Assembly: GCA_033296885.1 (NCBI GenBank)
Contig: MU864013.1
Location: 1-64,000 of the forward strand
DNA length: 64,000 bases
From: Triangularia verruculosa
Lineage: Eukaryota > Ascomycota > Sordariomycetes > Sordariales > Podosporaceae
Direction of reading: 5' to 3'
A program made the translations under genes and the position numbers. Below, one piece after another: positions 50,624 to 62,710 of this stretch (the stretch's first letter is position 1; every line of letters begins with the position of its first letter). The notes under the pieces were generated by a model. The model made no database searches. It was not told the DNA's origin and worked only from the letters and a program-made list of their open reading frames with translations.

Positions 50624-53600
50624 ATGCGTGTCCACGCCTCCCTCGGGGCTCTAGCCGGCATAGCCTGGCTGTCCGAAGCAGCCGCTGTTCCAAGAGCGTA
50701 CGTGTTTTGCCCATGTCTAAAGGCATGCCATTGATGGCTGACCTCCTCTTCCAGAGACGTTTGGGGCTTCGCAACCGACACAACCTGCACCACCACGACA
50801 CCTGACCAGGCGACTGTCATCGTGCTCCCCGGACAGTCGGCCGCATCTGACACCGCTCCCACAGTCTTTACCTTCACCCTTTCTGCCAATGACGGCCCTG
50901 GTTCCCCTGATGGCGGCTCGACAGCGGGCCTCTCTGGCTCTCTCGACTCTTCCTCTGGTCTGGCAAACGGTCCCCCGATTCTTTCAACCACATGCACATC
51001 CTCGGAAACCCCTCTGGTTCCTGGCGAAGGGTCCGGTCTCTCTGGTCTCGTCACTGTCACCGTGCCAGGCCTTCCCACTCCTTCTGCGCCAGCCATCAGC
51101 ACTGTCACTGTCCCAGTTTTGACAGTAACACTTCCGGGCCCAGCAGTATCTCTTGACAGCTCCATTGTCACAGTCACAGTTCAGCCGGGTGGCGGCAGCT
51201 CTGGTTCTGAAGCCACCCCAACACCAGTCATCACAGCAACTGTTCCTGATGTTGGAGTCTCCAATTCTGTCGGCGTTGTTACCGTCACCATTCCGGAGGG
51301 CCCCAGCGACACGGCCACTGTGGTGTTGACCGTCACTGTACCAACTGGCTCTGACAGCCCTGGAGCCTGGTCTACAATCATCACTGCACCTGGTGCCTCC
51401 GGTGCGTCTACTGGGCCACCCGTCACAGTGACCATCTTCACCTCGCCAGTCACTGCCGTACCGGGCGCATCCTCGCTGCCCCCACTGGAGTGGAGCTCCG
51501 AGTCTACGGCCTTGGTCACTGTCCCACTTGAGACCGGCTATGGATCCAACAGTCTGCCACCTCTGGGTCCATACACTTTGACATACACAATGCCTCTCGC
51601 CCCCGGTCTGACGGAATTGTCGATTGCCACCGTTACTGTGACACCTGTTGACCTTTCCGTCCCAACTGGCGTCGGACCCTTTGCAACAGATACCCTCTCT
51701 TCCGGTGTCTCATCTTGGTCATATGTGCCTTCGCCGCCAGGCACTTCCGTGGTCAGCTTCACTGTGTCTGCCAGCGGCACTGTCCCGGCCTACACTGGAG
51801 TTATCACGGTCACTCCAGGTTTCTCTTGGGGGACCCCCGCACCAGTCATCACAGGCCCACCAGGTTTTGCAACCATCACTGCTCCGGAGGCCACTGTGAC
51901 GGTCGTCTCTCCGTCTTTCAGCCCCTCATTGCCCGCACCATCCAGCCCTGGTGAGCAGTCTGGCGTTGTCACTGTCACAGTCCCCCAAGGTACCCAATCT
52001 ACACCCAGCGAGGTACCTGTTACAGAGAGTCCCGCATCCAGCACTGAGGCCGGGCCCCAAGCATCGTCGATTGTTGTGGTTACATACACTGTTCCAGCAT
52101 CGCTCGGGGCTTCAGCGTCTGAGTACACAGTCACGTACACACTGTCGCCATCAGACGGCTACGGCAATGGCGGAGGCGTTGCCACTGTCACTGGAGGGCC
52201 ATCAACACTTGGCGGAGGCGTTGTTACTGTTACGGAAGGTGACTTGACGACTGGTGAGGGCATTGTTACTTTCCCCGGAGGCGTTATTACTCTGACCGGA
52301 GGGCCCTCAACGCCGGGAGGTGGCGTTGTTACTGTCACCGCTGGGGCCTCAACACCTGGAGGAGGCATTGTTACTATCACTAGAGGACCCTCGACACCTG
52401 GCGGAGGCGTTGTTACTATCACCCAAGGGGTCTCAACACTTGGTGGAGGCGTTGTTACTGTTACGGAAGGGGGCTTGACGGCTGGAGGCGTTGTTACTGT
52501 TACTGAAGGGGCCCCGAGCATCCCTCTTTCCTCCGGTTCGGGTGGCGGTATTTTCACTGTCTCGGCTCCTCAGCAAACAGTCGTGGTTTCCGAGGTCACC
52601 ATCAGCCAGACCATCTCTCTCGGGCCGGGTTCTTCGACGGTCCTGGCCATCACCACACAGGTGACCCTTCCAGCAAGTCCTGCATCACCGTCGTCTGGGG
52701 TCTTTGTCACACCATCTCTGGCATCCTACACCATCGCCGACTCCTATGGAAACCCCACAACCTTGACCCAGTGGACCTATGTTCCCGTGCTGCCTTCGGA
52801 CTCTGGCGCGGGCGCAGGACAGGATGGGGGTTTGGCTTCGGATGGAACAGCCCAGTTCACCACAATTTTGGCATCCACGCCTGTCTCCGTGATCACGGTT
52901 CTCCCTTCCGCTGCCCCATCAGTGATCACAGTCTGGCCATCGACCAACACGGCGGACCCTGATCAAGCCCAGTCCAACAGCGCCTCTCCATCTGAGATCA
53001 CTCTCTGGCCCTTGCCCACGTCGATTGACACCACTTGCACGACCTTTTCGACCAGCTACCGTCCTCAGCCGACCTCTGCGTCCGCTGCGGCCTCCTCATC
53101 TTTCTCTGTCATCACTGTCTGGCCATCCACCTCCAGTCCTCCCTATTCAGTGATCACCGTTTGGCCGTCCTCTGAAGACAGCGCTCTGGCTGGCTGGCCC
53201 ACCACCGACACTTGCACCGAGACCCTGGCCGTGACGTCAGTGATACTCTTGAGCTCGGTTTCCAGCCCATTCACGTCCTTTCCAACAGCTTTGACCTCCG
53301 ACAGCAGCGATTCCAGCGCCCTGGCAATTCCCACGGAAACGGCCGAGGTTCCATTGCAACCTGAGAACACGGAAAGCCCACCTTCGCAGCCTGAAAACAC
53401 AGAAGTCGTCCCTGTCAATGCCTCTGATGATCTTATTCCTCCACCCCAAACGGAATTCAACCGTCACGGACAGCGCGCACAGACGGTGACCTTTGGTGGA
53501 TATGCCTTCAGCAGCTCCGCGGCGGCCTACGGCTATCCTGCCGAGGCGTCTGGCGATCCTATTGGGGCATATGGTCTTCCTGAGGCAGACACTACCAGCA

Positions 53601-54592
53601 TCGAGACATCGGCCCTTCCAGTCTCGGCCACCTCGAGCTCGGCCGTCGACCTGACATCGCTCTTGTCTTCCATCGTGTCTGTTCTGTCGGCCAACGCCAC
53701 ATTTGTTTCTGGGCCAGGCCCGATCTTGACATCCATCCCCGCCGCCTCTAGCAACAACACGCCATCTGTTCTCCCGACAACCACCAGCTCTTTGCTGGTC
53801 GACGCGTCAAGTCTCACGGCGGCTCCCATTGCCACCGGTTCTTCCAGCCTGGGTTTCAATGCCACCGGCACTTCCAGTCGTGGACTTCCTGCGTCAACAT
53901 GTGGGGCCGTTGGTGATCGAGGGCTGGTTGTCTTCAACTTTGATGACATTCCCACCATCTCGAACGGGACTGAGGCCAGTGACTTCCCCGCGATGCCTGT
54001 ACCATTCCCGTACCACCGTTTCTTCTTCTCCAACGGATTCAGTGTTGTGGCCCCACCTCGCACCAAGTTCAAGCCTTCTTCTGGAGAGCAACTGATTCAG
54101 CACAACTCTTCTGTGTCGCCCGTCGCCGAGTTTGGCCTTGCCCAGTTGCGCTCGAACCCCTGCTTCCACTTCAGTTTCTCGGGAGTCAGTTTGGGTTGCG
54201 GCTCGACCACTGACCCCTGCGTGTTCAACATCACCGGCTTGAGGTGGAACGGCACGGACAATGTTGTCGAGGCCCAGCACACCTTCGAGGTGGCTGCCTG
54301 CTCCAAGGATACCGACTGCAGCCTCAGCCACCAGATTCTGGACTCGGCAGCTGAGCTGCCATTTTCCAACCTGACGTCTCTCAACATCTCATTGACGGTA
54401 GCTGGCAAGCCAGAGACATGGTGGGCCGACAACCTGCAGATTGCCTGGGCTGACAACGACTGCACGGCGGCTGCGTGCCGGTCGCTTGTACCCAACACGA
54501 TCATGATCCCGCACATGTCTCGCACCTTTTCCAGTCGGGCCAAGAGATTGCTACGGTGGGCGGTCCGGAGAAACGACGACGAGTTCCACTGA
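50624..54592 (+). CDS. Giant Ser/Thr-rich repetitive surface protein
   Basis: Two exons: 50624-50697 and 50755-54592, total 1303 residues; donor GTACGT, acceptor TCCAG, phase 2. A signal peptide (MRVHASLGALAGIAWLSEA) leads a long Ser/Thr/Pro/Val-rich body with recurrent VTVTVP words. At 52160-52520 there is a tandem array of about 17-residue units of form STPGGGVVTVTEG. A second motif, SVITVWPS, recurs several times from 52880 to 53170. From about 53890 a distinct C-terminal domain begins RGLVVFNFDDIP, with FFFSNGFSVV, and six or more cysteines that look like a beta-sandwich. The end is basic with no GPI signal or membrane helix. It is probably heavily O-glycosylated and extracellular or wall-bound, adhesin-like. 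No named family for the whole is assigned. Confidence 0.88.
52170..52520 (+). repeat. Coding tandem repeat, 17-residue units
   Basis: Seven or more units of about 48-54 bp inside the surface gene, each with GGAGGCGTTGTTACTGT or a close variant. Units vary in length and in the residue after VTVT/VTIT. DNA similarity between units is high, suggesting recent expansion or recombination. Confidence 0.8.
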
Positions 54593-55486
54593 TGTGCGGT
54601 CCTGGAAGCTTCACACTACACCTGTTTTCAACAATCCAGTTTTGTCTCAATTTTGATGCACACGAGTTGTGCCAATATGTCTGGTATCATTTGCATGTTT
54701 TGCTGGCTGATTGTCAGCCATGAGGTCGTGAGAGGCTGTCGGATTTGGTCAGTGAGAATTGGGCGGATACATGGCAAGGTTATGGAACCAATTTTGGCAC
54801 GGTATATAATGCAGTGGTGTCTAACGAGGAGTGGCGGAGATGGGGCATGGAGAGCCGGGATCTTTTTTGACTGTACATGCATTTGTAGGACACGTATGCT
54901 GTCATGAAAAAATGAAGGAATGATTGCTTAAATGTTTCGTTTGAGTCAATGTTGTGGGCCGCTATTCTGTTGTGTCTCTTGCTGCATTTTGTGCATGTGT
55001 TGTCATCTGCCTGGCAGCCATGAGGTTGGCCATGTTCAAGCAGAGTCTCTGTAGTTCCAACTCTTTGCTTCAGGGCGTACCCTGTTCAAATCAACAGGAC
55101 TCAATCAAGACACGGTTGGGAAGCCTCTCGAGAGAACGAACGGGTTACACAGACTGTTTATATGCCTGTCGGAATGGCCAGCTGTCCAAGGCACAGAAAA
55201 CCCGTGCTTGTTCTTATTTCATCCTGTCGCGAGCCACATGATTGCCATCCAATGATTTCATCCCAGCCAGCCAATGCAAGTTGATCGTCCACTACCTATG
55301 CAAAGAAACATCTTTGGCAAAAGCCAAGCCAAGCTAACTAATTAGGTACGGAACGCCTAACTCCCAAACGCCAACTCCAGATCCACTGTTATGACATCGT
55401 AGTCTCTTACATCAGGGAGACAAATTAGCATTGCTCTAGTGGAATAGGTATGCTCAACCTTTTACCTACCTAGGCACCCAACTTCC
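54593..55486. other. Convergent intergenic region
   Basis: 3' flanks of the surface gene and of the small Cys-rich gene. Contains ACCTACCTAGGCACC-type sequence near 55464-55478. No supported frame. Confidence 0.5.
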
Positions 55487-55735
55487 TCAAAGCTGTCCCT
55501 GCCGTCTCAACGCCCTCTTGGTGCGAGCGGCGCGGCGGGAGAGGAGGAGGTTCTCTCGACGATCGGCCATGTCTTCGGGGGTGGTGCACCTAGCGCACTT
55601 GCGAGCGTTCTTGCTGCGCTCGAGGAGATGGCGAGGCCGGCACTGTGGCGTGCGGGTGTGCTCGCAGGGGCGGACTAGGAGGGCCGAGTGGAAGAGGTGG
55701 CCGCAGGTGTGGAGGATGCGCTGGTAGTAGCACAT
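55487..55735 (-). CDS. Small Cys/His zinc-binding-like protein
   Basis: The frame from ATG at 55735 gives 82 residues beginning MCYYQRILHTCGHLFHS. This Met-Cys-x-Tyr start and C-G-H pattern is seen in many short fungal proteins of unknown role. Cysteines at CEHTRTPQC and KCARC, with several His, could hold one or two zinc ions. The C-terminus is strongly basic (RRAARTKRALRRQG). A 5' splice pair (GTAAGC donor at 55813, CTAAC branch, CAG ending at 55762) fits a 52-bp intron just upstream. If unspliced, an in-frame ATG at 55867 adds 44 residues. The shorter start is preferred because splicing the intron would shift that extension out of frame. Confidence 0.6.
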   Translation of the reverse strand: MCYYQRILHTCGHLFHSALLVRPCEHTRTPQCRPRHLLERSKNARKCARCTTPEDMADRRENLLLSRRAARTKRALRRQGQL

Positions 55736-57229
55736 TGAAGGAGGGGTGTTGGGGTGGTAAGCTGGGACATGATTGTTAGGATAAAAGTCGAGCAGATGGG
55801 ATGTGAGGCTTACTGGTTCGAGGGGGGGTATACGTTTATGGCTGGGATAGAAGCGGTCGGTTGACATGGGAAGGGGAGAGGTTTTAGCGGGGAGAAATGA
55901 GGGATTGGATGGGAGAGCATAGAGCTGGGAGCTTGGATGGAAACAATGGGCATTGTTAGGGAGAGGTCAATAGGATAGGTTATTGTGCGGGGTGGTCAAC
56001 ATTGTGGACAAGACGGTGATGGGAGTTGCCAAGGGAGAGTTATAGGAAGGCTTGGATTTGAAGATGGCAAATATACGAAGTACGACAGAAGACTCTGGGA
56101 ATAAGAGAAGACTTGTAATATGGGAACATGTCGGTGCCTTTGAGGCTGCAGCAGAGGAAGTGCAGTTCACATCCATCAAGGCCATGTCGTCAACCTTATC
56201 GCTCAAACAATGGAGAGCAGGCCTCCCCACAATACGTCATCGGCGCCTTCTTCAATTTGTTTCTTTTTTTATTCCGGCTGCATGGCTTTGGAGCCTCATC
56301 TTTCCGATCTCCGAGTGGAGCATTAGCAAGCAGGGATGCCACATGGCTGGGCAGTTCAACAATTTTCTGCGACGCAACAAAAGCCATTGCATGGTTCGAT
56401 GCCCCCTTTTTTTTTCCTCAGCTTTCCTTTGCTGACCAATTGCAGGTGAAAATTCAATCATCGTTCGGAACACTGCCGAACTCGGCAAAGACAGACGAGC
56501 AGAGAAGCTCCACCGAGCGCCAATTGCCCAAGACATTAGCTTTCCGATGGTGTCGGGGACATTGAAGCGCCCATTCCTGCACATTTCGAGATGTGGCCGT
56601 TTTCGAGATGTGGCCGTTGGCCCTGCGTTTCTGAGCATCATGACATTGATCTTCCCAAGATCGCCAAAACCCCTCACCTCGGCAATCCGACATCTCGGAG
56701 ACGGAGCATGCCCCTGTTGACGAATGCTTGGCACCTTGGCAGGGCTGCACGGTCACTTTCACCACCAATAAGACTACCAGCTTCGTTCGTCTACAGCCAG
56801 ATATCATCGAGCTTGGCTTCTCACCCCCTTCTTGCTAGCCCCGGCGATGAGGCAAGGGATGGCTTCTGTTTCGGGCAAGCCTGTCGTGCCCTGTGTCGGC
56901 TCCACCACGAATTATGGAGGCAAATTCCTTGGATGCCGCCAGTCTGGTATGGTATCCGCCGAACATGGAGAAAAAATATGATGCGAGTGCGAAACAGACC
57001 AGCCAGTGCCGTCGCCGCTTCTCCACTGCCAACCTGACCGCTGGGTCCAGCCCTGGCTGCTCGGCCGGGAACTCGTCTCCGCCATTTCACTCTGCGCTTT
57101 ATTAAACCTGGACCACAGCCACCTTCGGCTTGTCATCCTGTTCTGGAAGAAGATGCTCTGGCCTCTCGATCTTTTCCCGGGCCCCCAGCCCTACGCCACT
57201 CCCGCCTACTCCCTTGCGACTGCCCTACC
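55736..57229. other. Divergent intergenic, 1.5 kb
   Basis: Between the small Cys-rich gene and the CFEM receptor. A short tandem copy (TTTCGAGATGTGGCCG twice) lies at about 56584-56615. Frames up to 160 codons lack motifs or matching splice sites. Confidence 0.5.
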
Positions 57230-58862
57230 ATGAAGACCCTCCGACATGCCTACACCCTCGCCGGGCTGTGGCTCTTGATCTTCGTCGGCGCAGCCGTCGC
57301 CGCGAAGCAGGTTTCGCTGGAACAAGAGCTCCTCACTCTGCCACCATGCGCGGTATGGTCGCCTTTCCCGAACAAGAGTGATCAGAATCACAAGCTGACG
57401 GTTTCGTCTTCGCATGCAGTTGCCCTGTGTCGTGGGAGCCATCAACGATTCCCGCTGCGGCGCACATGATAGCGACTGCATCTGCTCATCAGCACGGTTC
57501 GACGAAGATGCAAGCTTTTGCGTCCGCCTTCACTGCTCCCCAAGGGAGACTCTGAGTGAGAACGACGTCGTCTGAGTCCAGGAAGCATCGGCTAACCTGG
57601 TGTCAGCGGCCAAAAACATTACATACCAATGGTGTGATCATCCCAACGAAGGAGACCGTACACTTCTTCCGGCATTCTCCATCTTCTTGGGTTTAGCCAT
57701 TGCGGCCGTGGCACTGCGTCTGGTAGCCCGGGTGGTGACAGATGCTTGGTTCTGGTGGGATGATCTCTGCAACTTCGTTGCTATTGTAAGCCGTCCATAC
57801 CGCTGGAAACGGGGGCCTGGGGGTGATGCTAACTACCGGCTTTGGCAGGCTGGGTGTGCTGTGTACACAGGTCTGTACATCGAGGCAGTTCATCTCGGAA
57901 TGGGAAAGGACACTTGGTTTGTGCCGTTCGAGAACATCACCAAGATCATGCAGACGTACTTTGCAACCATGTTGACATACACGACCACTCGATTCTTTAT
58001 CCGCGCCTCCATCATCCTCTTCTACCTGCGCGTCTTTCCGGCACTGTCGGATTCCAAGCTGAGACGAGTCATTGTGTGGACTGGGGTCTTCAACGTCGTT
58101 TACAACATTGCCTTCTTCTTCGCCGCTCTGTTCCAGTGTACACCGGTATCAGCGTTTTGGACTGCGTGGGAGGGCGTGGGGAATAATCAGTGTGTCAATC
58201 TCAATGCATTGGCGTGGTCTGCAGCAGCGACGGGCATAGCATTCGATATCTGGCTGTTGGCCTTACCGTTCCCCCAGCTCTTGTCTCTTAATCTGCATTG
58301 GAAGAAAAAGTTGATGGGGTCGATGATGTTTCTCTGCGGAGCCGCGTGAGTAACATCTTGTGCATACCATGATATCTCGGAGCGCCGTTATTGACAAGCT
58401 ACGTTCTAGGGTCGTCATCATCAGCTTGATCAGGCTCAAGACCATCAACGCAACAACACGGGCTGTCAATCCTACGAGTGAGTCACCCACCCGGCTGTTG
58501 CCAGGTAGAACCCCCAACTGACGCTGGCCACAGAGGACACAGTCGATCTATCCTTGTGGACGGGCATTGAGATTGACGTGGGGGTTATTTGCCCGTGTCT
58601 GCCCTCCTTCCGCCTCCTCTTGCGCAAAGTCCTCCCCAAGTTGATGCGAGAATCAACAAGGTCGTACGAGTTGAATCCCATATCAAAGGGGGACGGTGTG
58701 ACAGTGACGACAAGGATCTCTGCCCATGTCGAGTCATCGTCAAACAATGACATTTTTTTACGACCGCACAAGGATTCGAATGACGGGAGAAGCTGCGAAA
58801 GCGTGACGGGATTGGTGGATCCTTCGGACGGGGAGAGCACCCATGCCAGACAAAAGGTGTAA
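57230..58862 (+). CDS. CFEM-domain PTH11-type membrane receptor
   Basis: Six exons: 57230-57352, 57420-57555, 57607-57785, 57849-58345, 58410-58477 and 58534-58862, total 443 residues; phases close, with GTATGG, GTGAGA, GTAAGC, GTGAGT and GTGAGT donors. The signal peptide is followed by a CFEM domain with its eight cysteines. The seventh is in LHCSPRE and the eighth, 16 residues later, is supplied across an intron in YQWCDHP. Seven hydrophobic segments follow, including ITKIMQTYFATMLTYTTTRFF and LRVFPALSDSKLRRVIVW, with ICPCLPSFRLLLRKVLP after helix 7. This is the plan of PTH11-class fungal GPCR-like proteins, whose founding member senses surface cues. The cytoplasmic tail is Ser-rich. The ligand is unknown. 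Confidence 0.9.
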
Positions 58863-60357
58863 TAATGCTAGTAATCCAAGAATTTCCAGTTTCCTATTCT
58901 GCTACAACAGCCCTCTGGCCGACTCAGCGCCAAGTCCCTGACGTGTTCTCACGCTATGCCCGGTTTAGATTCTCTTGTGACACGACATATCATGATTCCT
59001 ACGAAATGGGAACTGGCGGCTTAACAATAGAAGTCGAAGACTACCTCAGCCCTGTCAGCTTGGTCTAGCTCCGAGCACGGCAGGATATCTTATTATCGAC
59101 CGTCAATACCCCGCCAGATGGGCGCCACACGGTGACACAAACGGTGTGGCAAAGGAGGTGGCCATTGGGAGGGAAGATGACTGGACAATTCAGCTCGTGG
59201 GGTTCATGATGGCGCCCAATTGTGTGTCGTAATTGCTATGTGTCTCATCTGCCATGCAGAGAATGTATTTGTGGCTGGCGGAGACGAAAACTGGACAACG
59301 GCGAGCACGACGGCCTGTCAACTCATGTATGGAAATTTGGTAAAAGTAGCATCGTTGATGCGACCCTTCACTACGTTCTACTTATCATTTACGAATCGAT
59401 CTTCCATCCACAGAAAACATGCATCGTACCAAACCACGAAGCGCACTTCAGTCGGGCGTCCAACTTACATTTTCCCATCCTGGCACTCGGCAGAGTCATG
59501 GAATCCAATAACAGTTAGTTGCCCGGTCTTTAGAAGATTGGTGACATAGGTACCGGCGGACATTGGACGGAATAATGTCGATCTCAGGCGTCATATCAAC
59601 CCCTGCTCAGATTGTTGCCTCTTAATGGCTGTCACCGAGATAAGAGCTGGGGCTTGGCGCGGATTGGGGTGGGTGCTGGATGTTGGTTGTTCAGGTGTGG
59701 GAAGGTGTGTGATGCCAAGCGGTTATTGAACAAACAATAACCATCGAGGCTTTCACTCAATGGTGTTTAGACGTCCGCCAGGCAGCATGCGTCAGGAAGT
59801 GATGAGCTAACACACACTTCCAAGTTGCCCGACACAGAACGAGTTCTTCGCCGCGCACCAGCAGTACTGGGACCGGAGCAACTAAGGTATCCATGGTAGG
59901 GTTGATTCGAGCCGGGCAACCGGTACTTCACCAGGACGGACGATGAGGTACATACCCTATGCACTGCCTCATTGCTTCATCTCGGAACAGGGAGTATGGA
60001 CAGTCATCCCTGATCCCACGCAGCTCTTGATTGGAGAGTAGCTACCTAGTAAATAGGTAAGGCTACTGGCCTTCATTTGGTGTAACCTCGTCCCGTTACG
60101 CAATGAAGCGAACCTGCGGGGCTGGAGTTTCTTGCCACTGAGCATTATGGCAAGCGCGTATTACCCACCATCAGATTATCAGAGGAGCCTTGACACATTT
60201 CGGGCCACCATGGCTATCAACCCTCTCAACTATAAGAGTCGCTCGTGTGTTGGCCTTTCCATTAGTAGGTACTTACTCAACTGGAACTGTTCAAATATCA
60301 CTTCATTCTTTGTTCTCCTTTGCCGGTAGAGCGACAGACAAGCTTGACATCGTCAGC
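58863..60357. other. Intergenic, 1.5 kb, no gene seen
   Basis: Between two plus-strand membrane-protein genes. Frames are short. A tRNA-like GATTCGAGCC near 59915 does not fold into a cloverleaf. TAGGTA/TACCTA words recur near 60040-60065. Confidence 0.5.
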
Positions 60358-62526
60358 ATGATCATCGTTCAAGTTCAGTCCCGCAACCCCCTGTTTCCAA
60401 CCGAGAAGGCCGCGGTGGTGGCTGAATCAGAGCAGGATGAAGCACCGACATCTGCGGCAGGCTCTTTGAAACCCACCGGCGCACAACACTCCATGCCCCG
60501 ATCGAATCCGCCATTTCGTTCCAAAGCCCGCCCGCACCAGAATCTGCTGTATCTCTTTGCCGTCAGTCTCATTTTCTGCATTTTATTCTGCTCATTCATC
60601 TATGTCGTTCTCATCCAAGGAAAGGTCGAGACCCCAGGGCCAGTCTTTTGGAATGCAGTGACCACCAACTACGTCGTCAGCGTCCTTTCCCAGTTCTCGG
60701 CGATATTGACTGCCGCAACCATCAAGAGCGTGCTTGGGGTGCTAAGGACAGCATTTGTACATGGGGAAACGGGGATGCGGTTTGGCGGGTGGGTTGGATT
60801 GGGAGGGAGTGAGTATCTAAGTGTGCTACAAGTAGCCTGGGCTGAGGGATGGCTGGGGGAGTTCTGGTGCGACTTGAGATTGTCGCTGCCTTTGCTGAGT
60901 TTGCTGTTTGGTAGTATTGTGAAATGTTCGTGTTCCCCTTTTTTACCCCTTTCTCATTGGCATGGCAACATTGCCGTTAAAAATCAGGGGCGGAAGCTCA
61001 CAGATTATTCGGCTTGAACAGTCCAAGCAGACTTTACTTACCACTTCCGACCATCCGCCGAAACACAGCAGATGGATATCTACGCCGGTCTTATTCCTCC
61101 CGATCTCCGTGTGCTGAACCATGTTTCGGCCGCTGACATTGCCATGTTTCATTTGACTTGGGCCTCTTCGCTACAGACGAACTCGATGTTTGCCCGGGAC
61201 TTTTATCTGGACGGTTGTGACCCGGTCAAAAGTTGCCGGGCAGTCATCATGCCGGGTGGGCTAACCACAGCGCGGCAGGCGGAAGTTGCCTTGAACGAAA
61301 GCGTCTACTTTGAAGATTATTTTGACCACATGGACACGATTCGCGTGGAAAATGCGACGGCATTTGTGTTGAAATACCAGACACCACCTGAACTGGAACA
61401 GGAAAAAGAAGGGCAGGGCGTTGTCTTCGATGTTTTGGATTCCCAAGAGTGCGTGTATTCCGAAGTGGAAAACAATCGGTTGCAAGTTTGCGTGAGGCAG
61501 GTTGGGGCATCTATCCTCGCCGGTCAGTTTCCCCCATTTGACATTGTCGTTGCCATTACCTTAGTTTGCTAATACCATTTTTCTGTCGCAGGCTGGTCCG
61601 CCTGCCCCAAAGATCTCCTCGATCTCTCACTTTGCCAGGCAAATGCTTCTTCCTGGCGACAGCTGCCTTTCATATCCGCCACCTTGATGTCGCTCTACAC
61701 GGTTCCCACTAAGACATCCTACTCTTTGGACTCCCAATCTATCGTAGACCTTGTCCCCCTCCTTCCCTTTCCCATGCCAGCATCACTCTCTGCAAAGAAC
61801 TACCTCACGATCCTCTCGCGCATCCTGATCCCGCCTTCGGTTTCTAACACCACCAAGCCCGCTTCAGCAGACGATGAAGCGAACATTCGAGGGCTGGTGT
61901 ACTCCATCACTTGGATGCACCGGACATTTCTCAAGTCATTCCCCTCCGACCGGACAAGCGCAACCGGTCACCTGCACAATCTACTAGCCATCCCTCTCCA
62001 GTTTGCCATCACTGCCACGACCTTTGCAAACTACAGTGCTGCGGAAAAGGGGCTGCAGAAAATGTTCACCCTTCCCGAGTCCATGCGAACTCGCGCCACT
62101 GGTGGCTGGAGCAGCTCGAAGCTGATGATACTCCCGTGGGCGGGATGGCTTTTTATAGGCGCCGATGTAGCTGTGCATGCGACCATAGCCGGGGCCATCA
62201 TCTGGGTGCTGGTGGTGAGGCAGGGAGGGGTGTTGCCGGATGAGGGGGCGATAAAGGAGCTGGGTGATGTAACGGAGGCGAGCAGGCTGTTTGTTGTTGT
62301 TGGTGATGACCGTAAAACGGGGCGTTGGCGCTGGGTTTCAAAGCTTTTCAAAGGAACAGCGAAGAAAGCCGAGGCGTCTGCGAGCGAAGAACGTCAAGAT
62401 GCGGAGAGGATTACGCTTAGCTACTTTGCCTTTGCTTCAACTGGTGCCAGTCGGGGGGATGGTACTAGCGAAGTCTCGGCCTTCATCTTGGCGAGACGGT
62501 ATCGGGGAGCGAGGGTATTCGGGTAG
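60358..62526 (+). CDS. Unassigned multi-pass membrane protein, 667 aa
   Basis: Three exons: 60358-60925, 61022-61522 and 61592-62526; donors GTTCGT and GTCAGT, acceptors AACAG and CGCAG, phase 1 throughout. The N-terminus is Pro/Ser-rich and polar. Hydrophobic helices lie near residues 62-85 (NLLYLFAVSLIFCILFCSFIYVV), 100-130 and 160-185, then a large non-membrane region with scattered cysteines and N-glycosylation-type sites (NESVYF, NATAFV). A final helix near 590-612 (VAVHATIAGAIIWVLVV) is followed by a charged tail. The plan (helices, large extracytoplasmic domain, helix, tail) is frequent in fungal proteins of unknown function. I do not recognise the family. The first intron was chosen because it is the only acceptor that restores frame past an in-frame TGA. 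Confidence 0.65.
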
Positions 62527-62710
62527 TCGGTCTTCAAAACACAATGTTCTAGAGAGGCAAGACAATGACCAGAGCGACAGCCTCAGATTTCACTATAGGG
62601 CCATCGTCGGTCCAACTCCCGCGGAAAGGAAGCAATAATTCGAGAGTAAGGTAAATTCAACCTGCTATTTATTGCTGCTCTGATGTTACTTTATCCCTGT
62701 GAAGCATATC

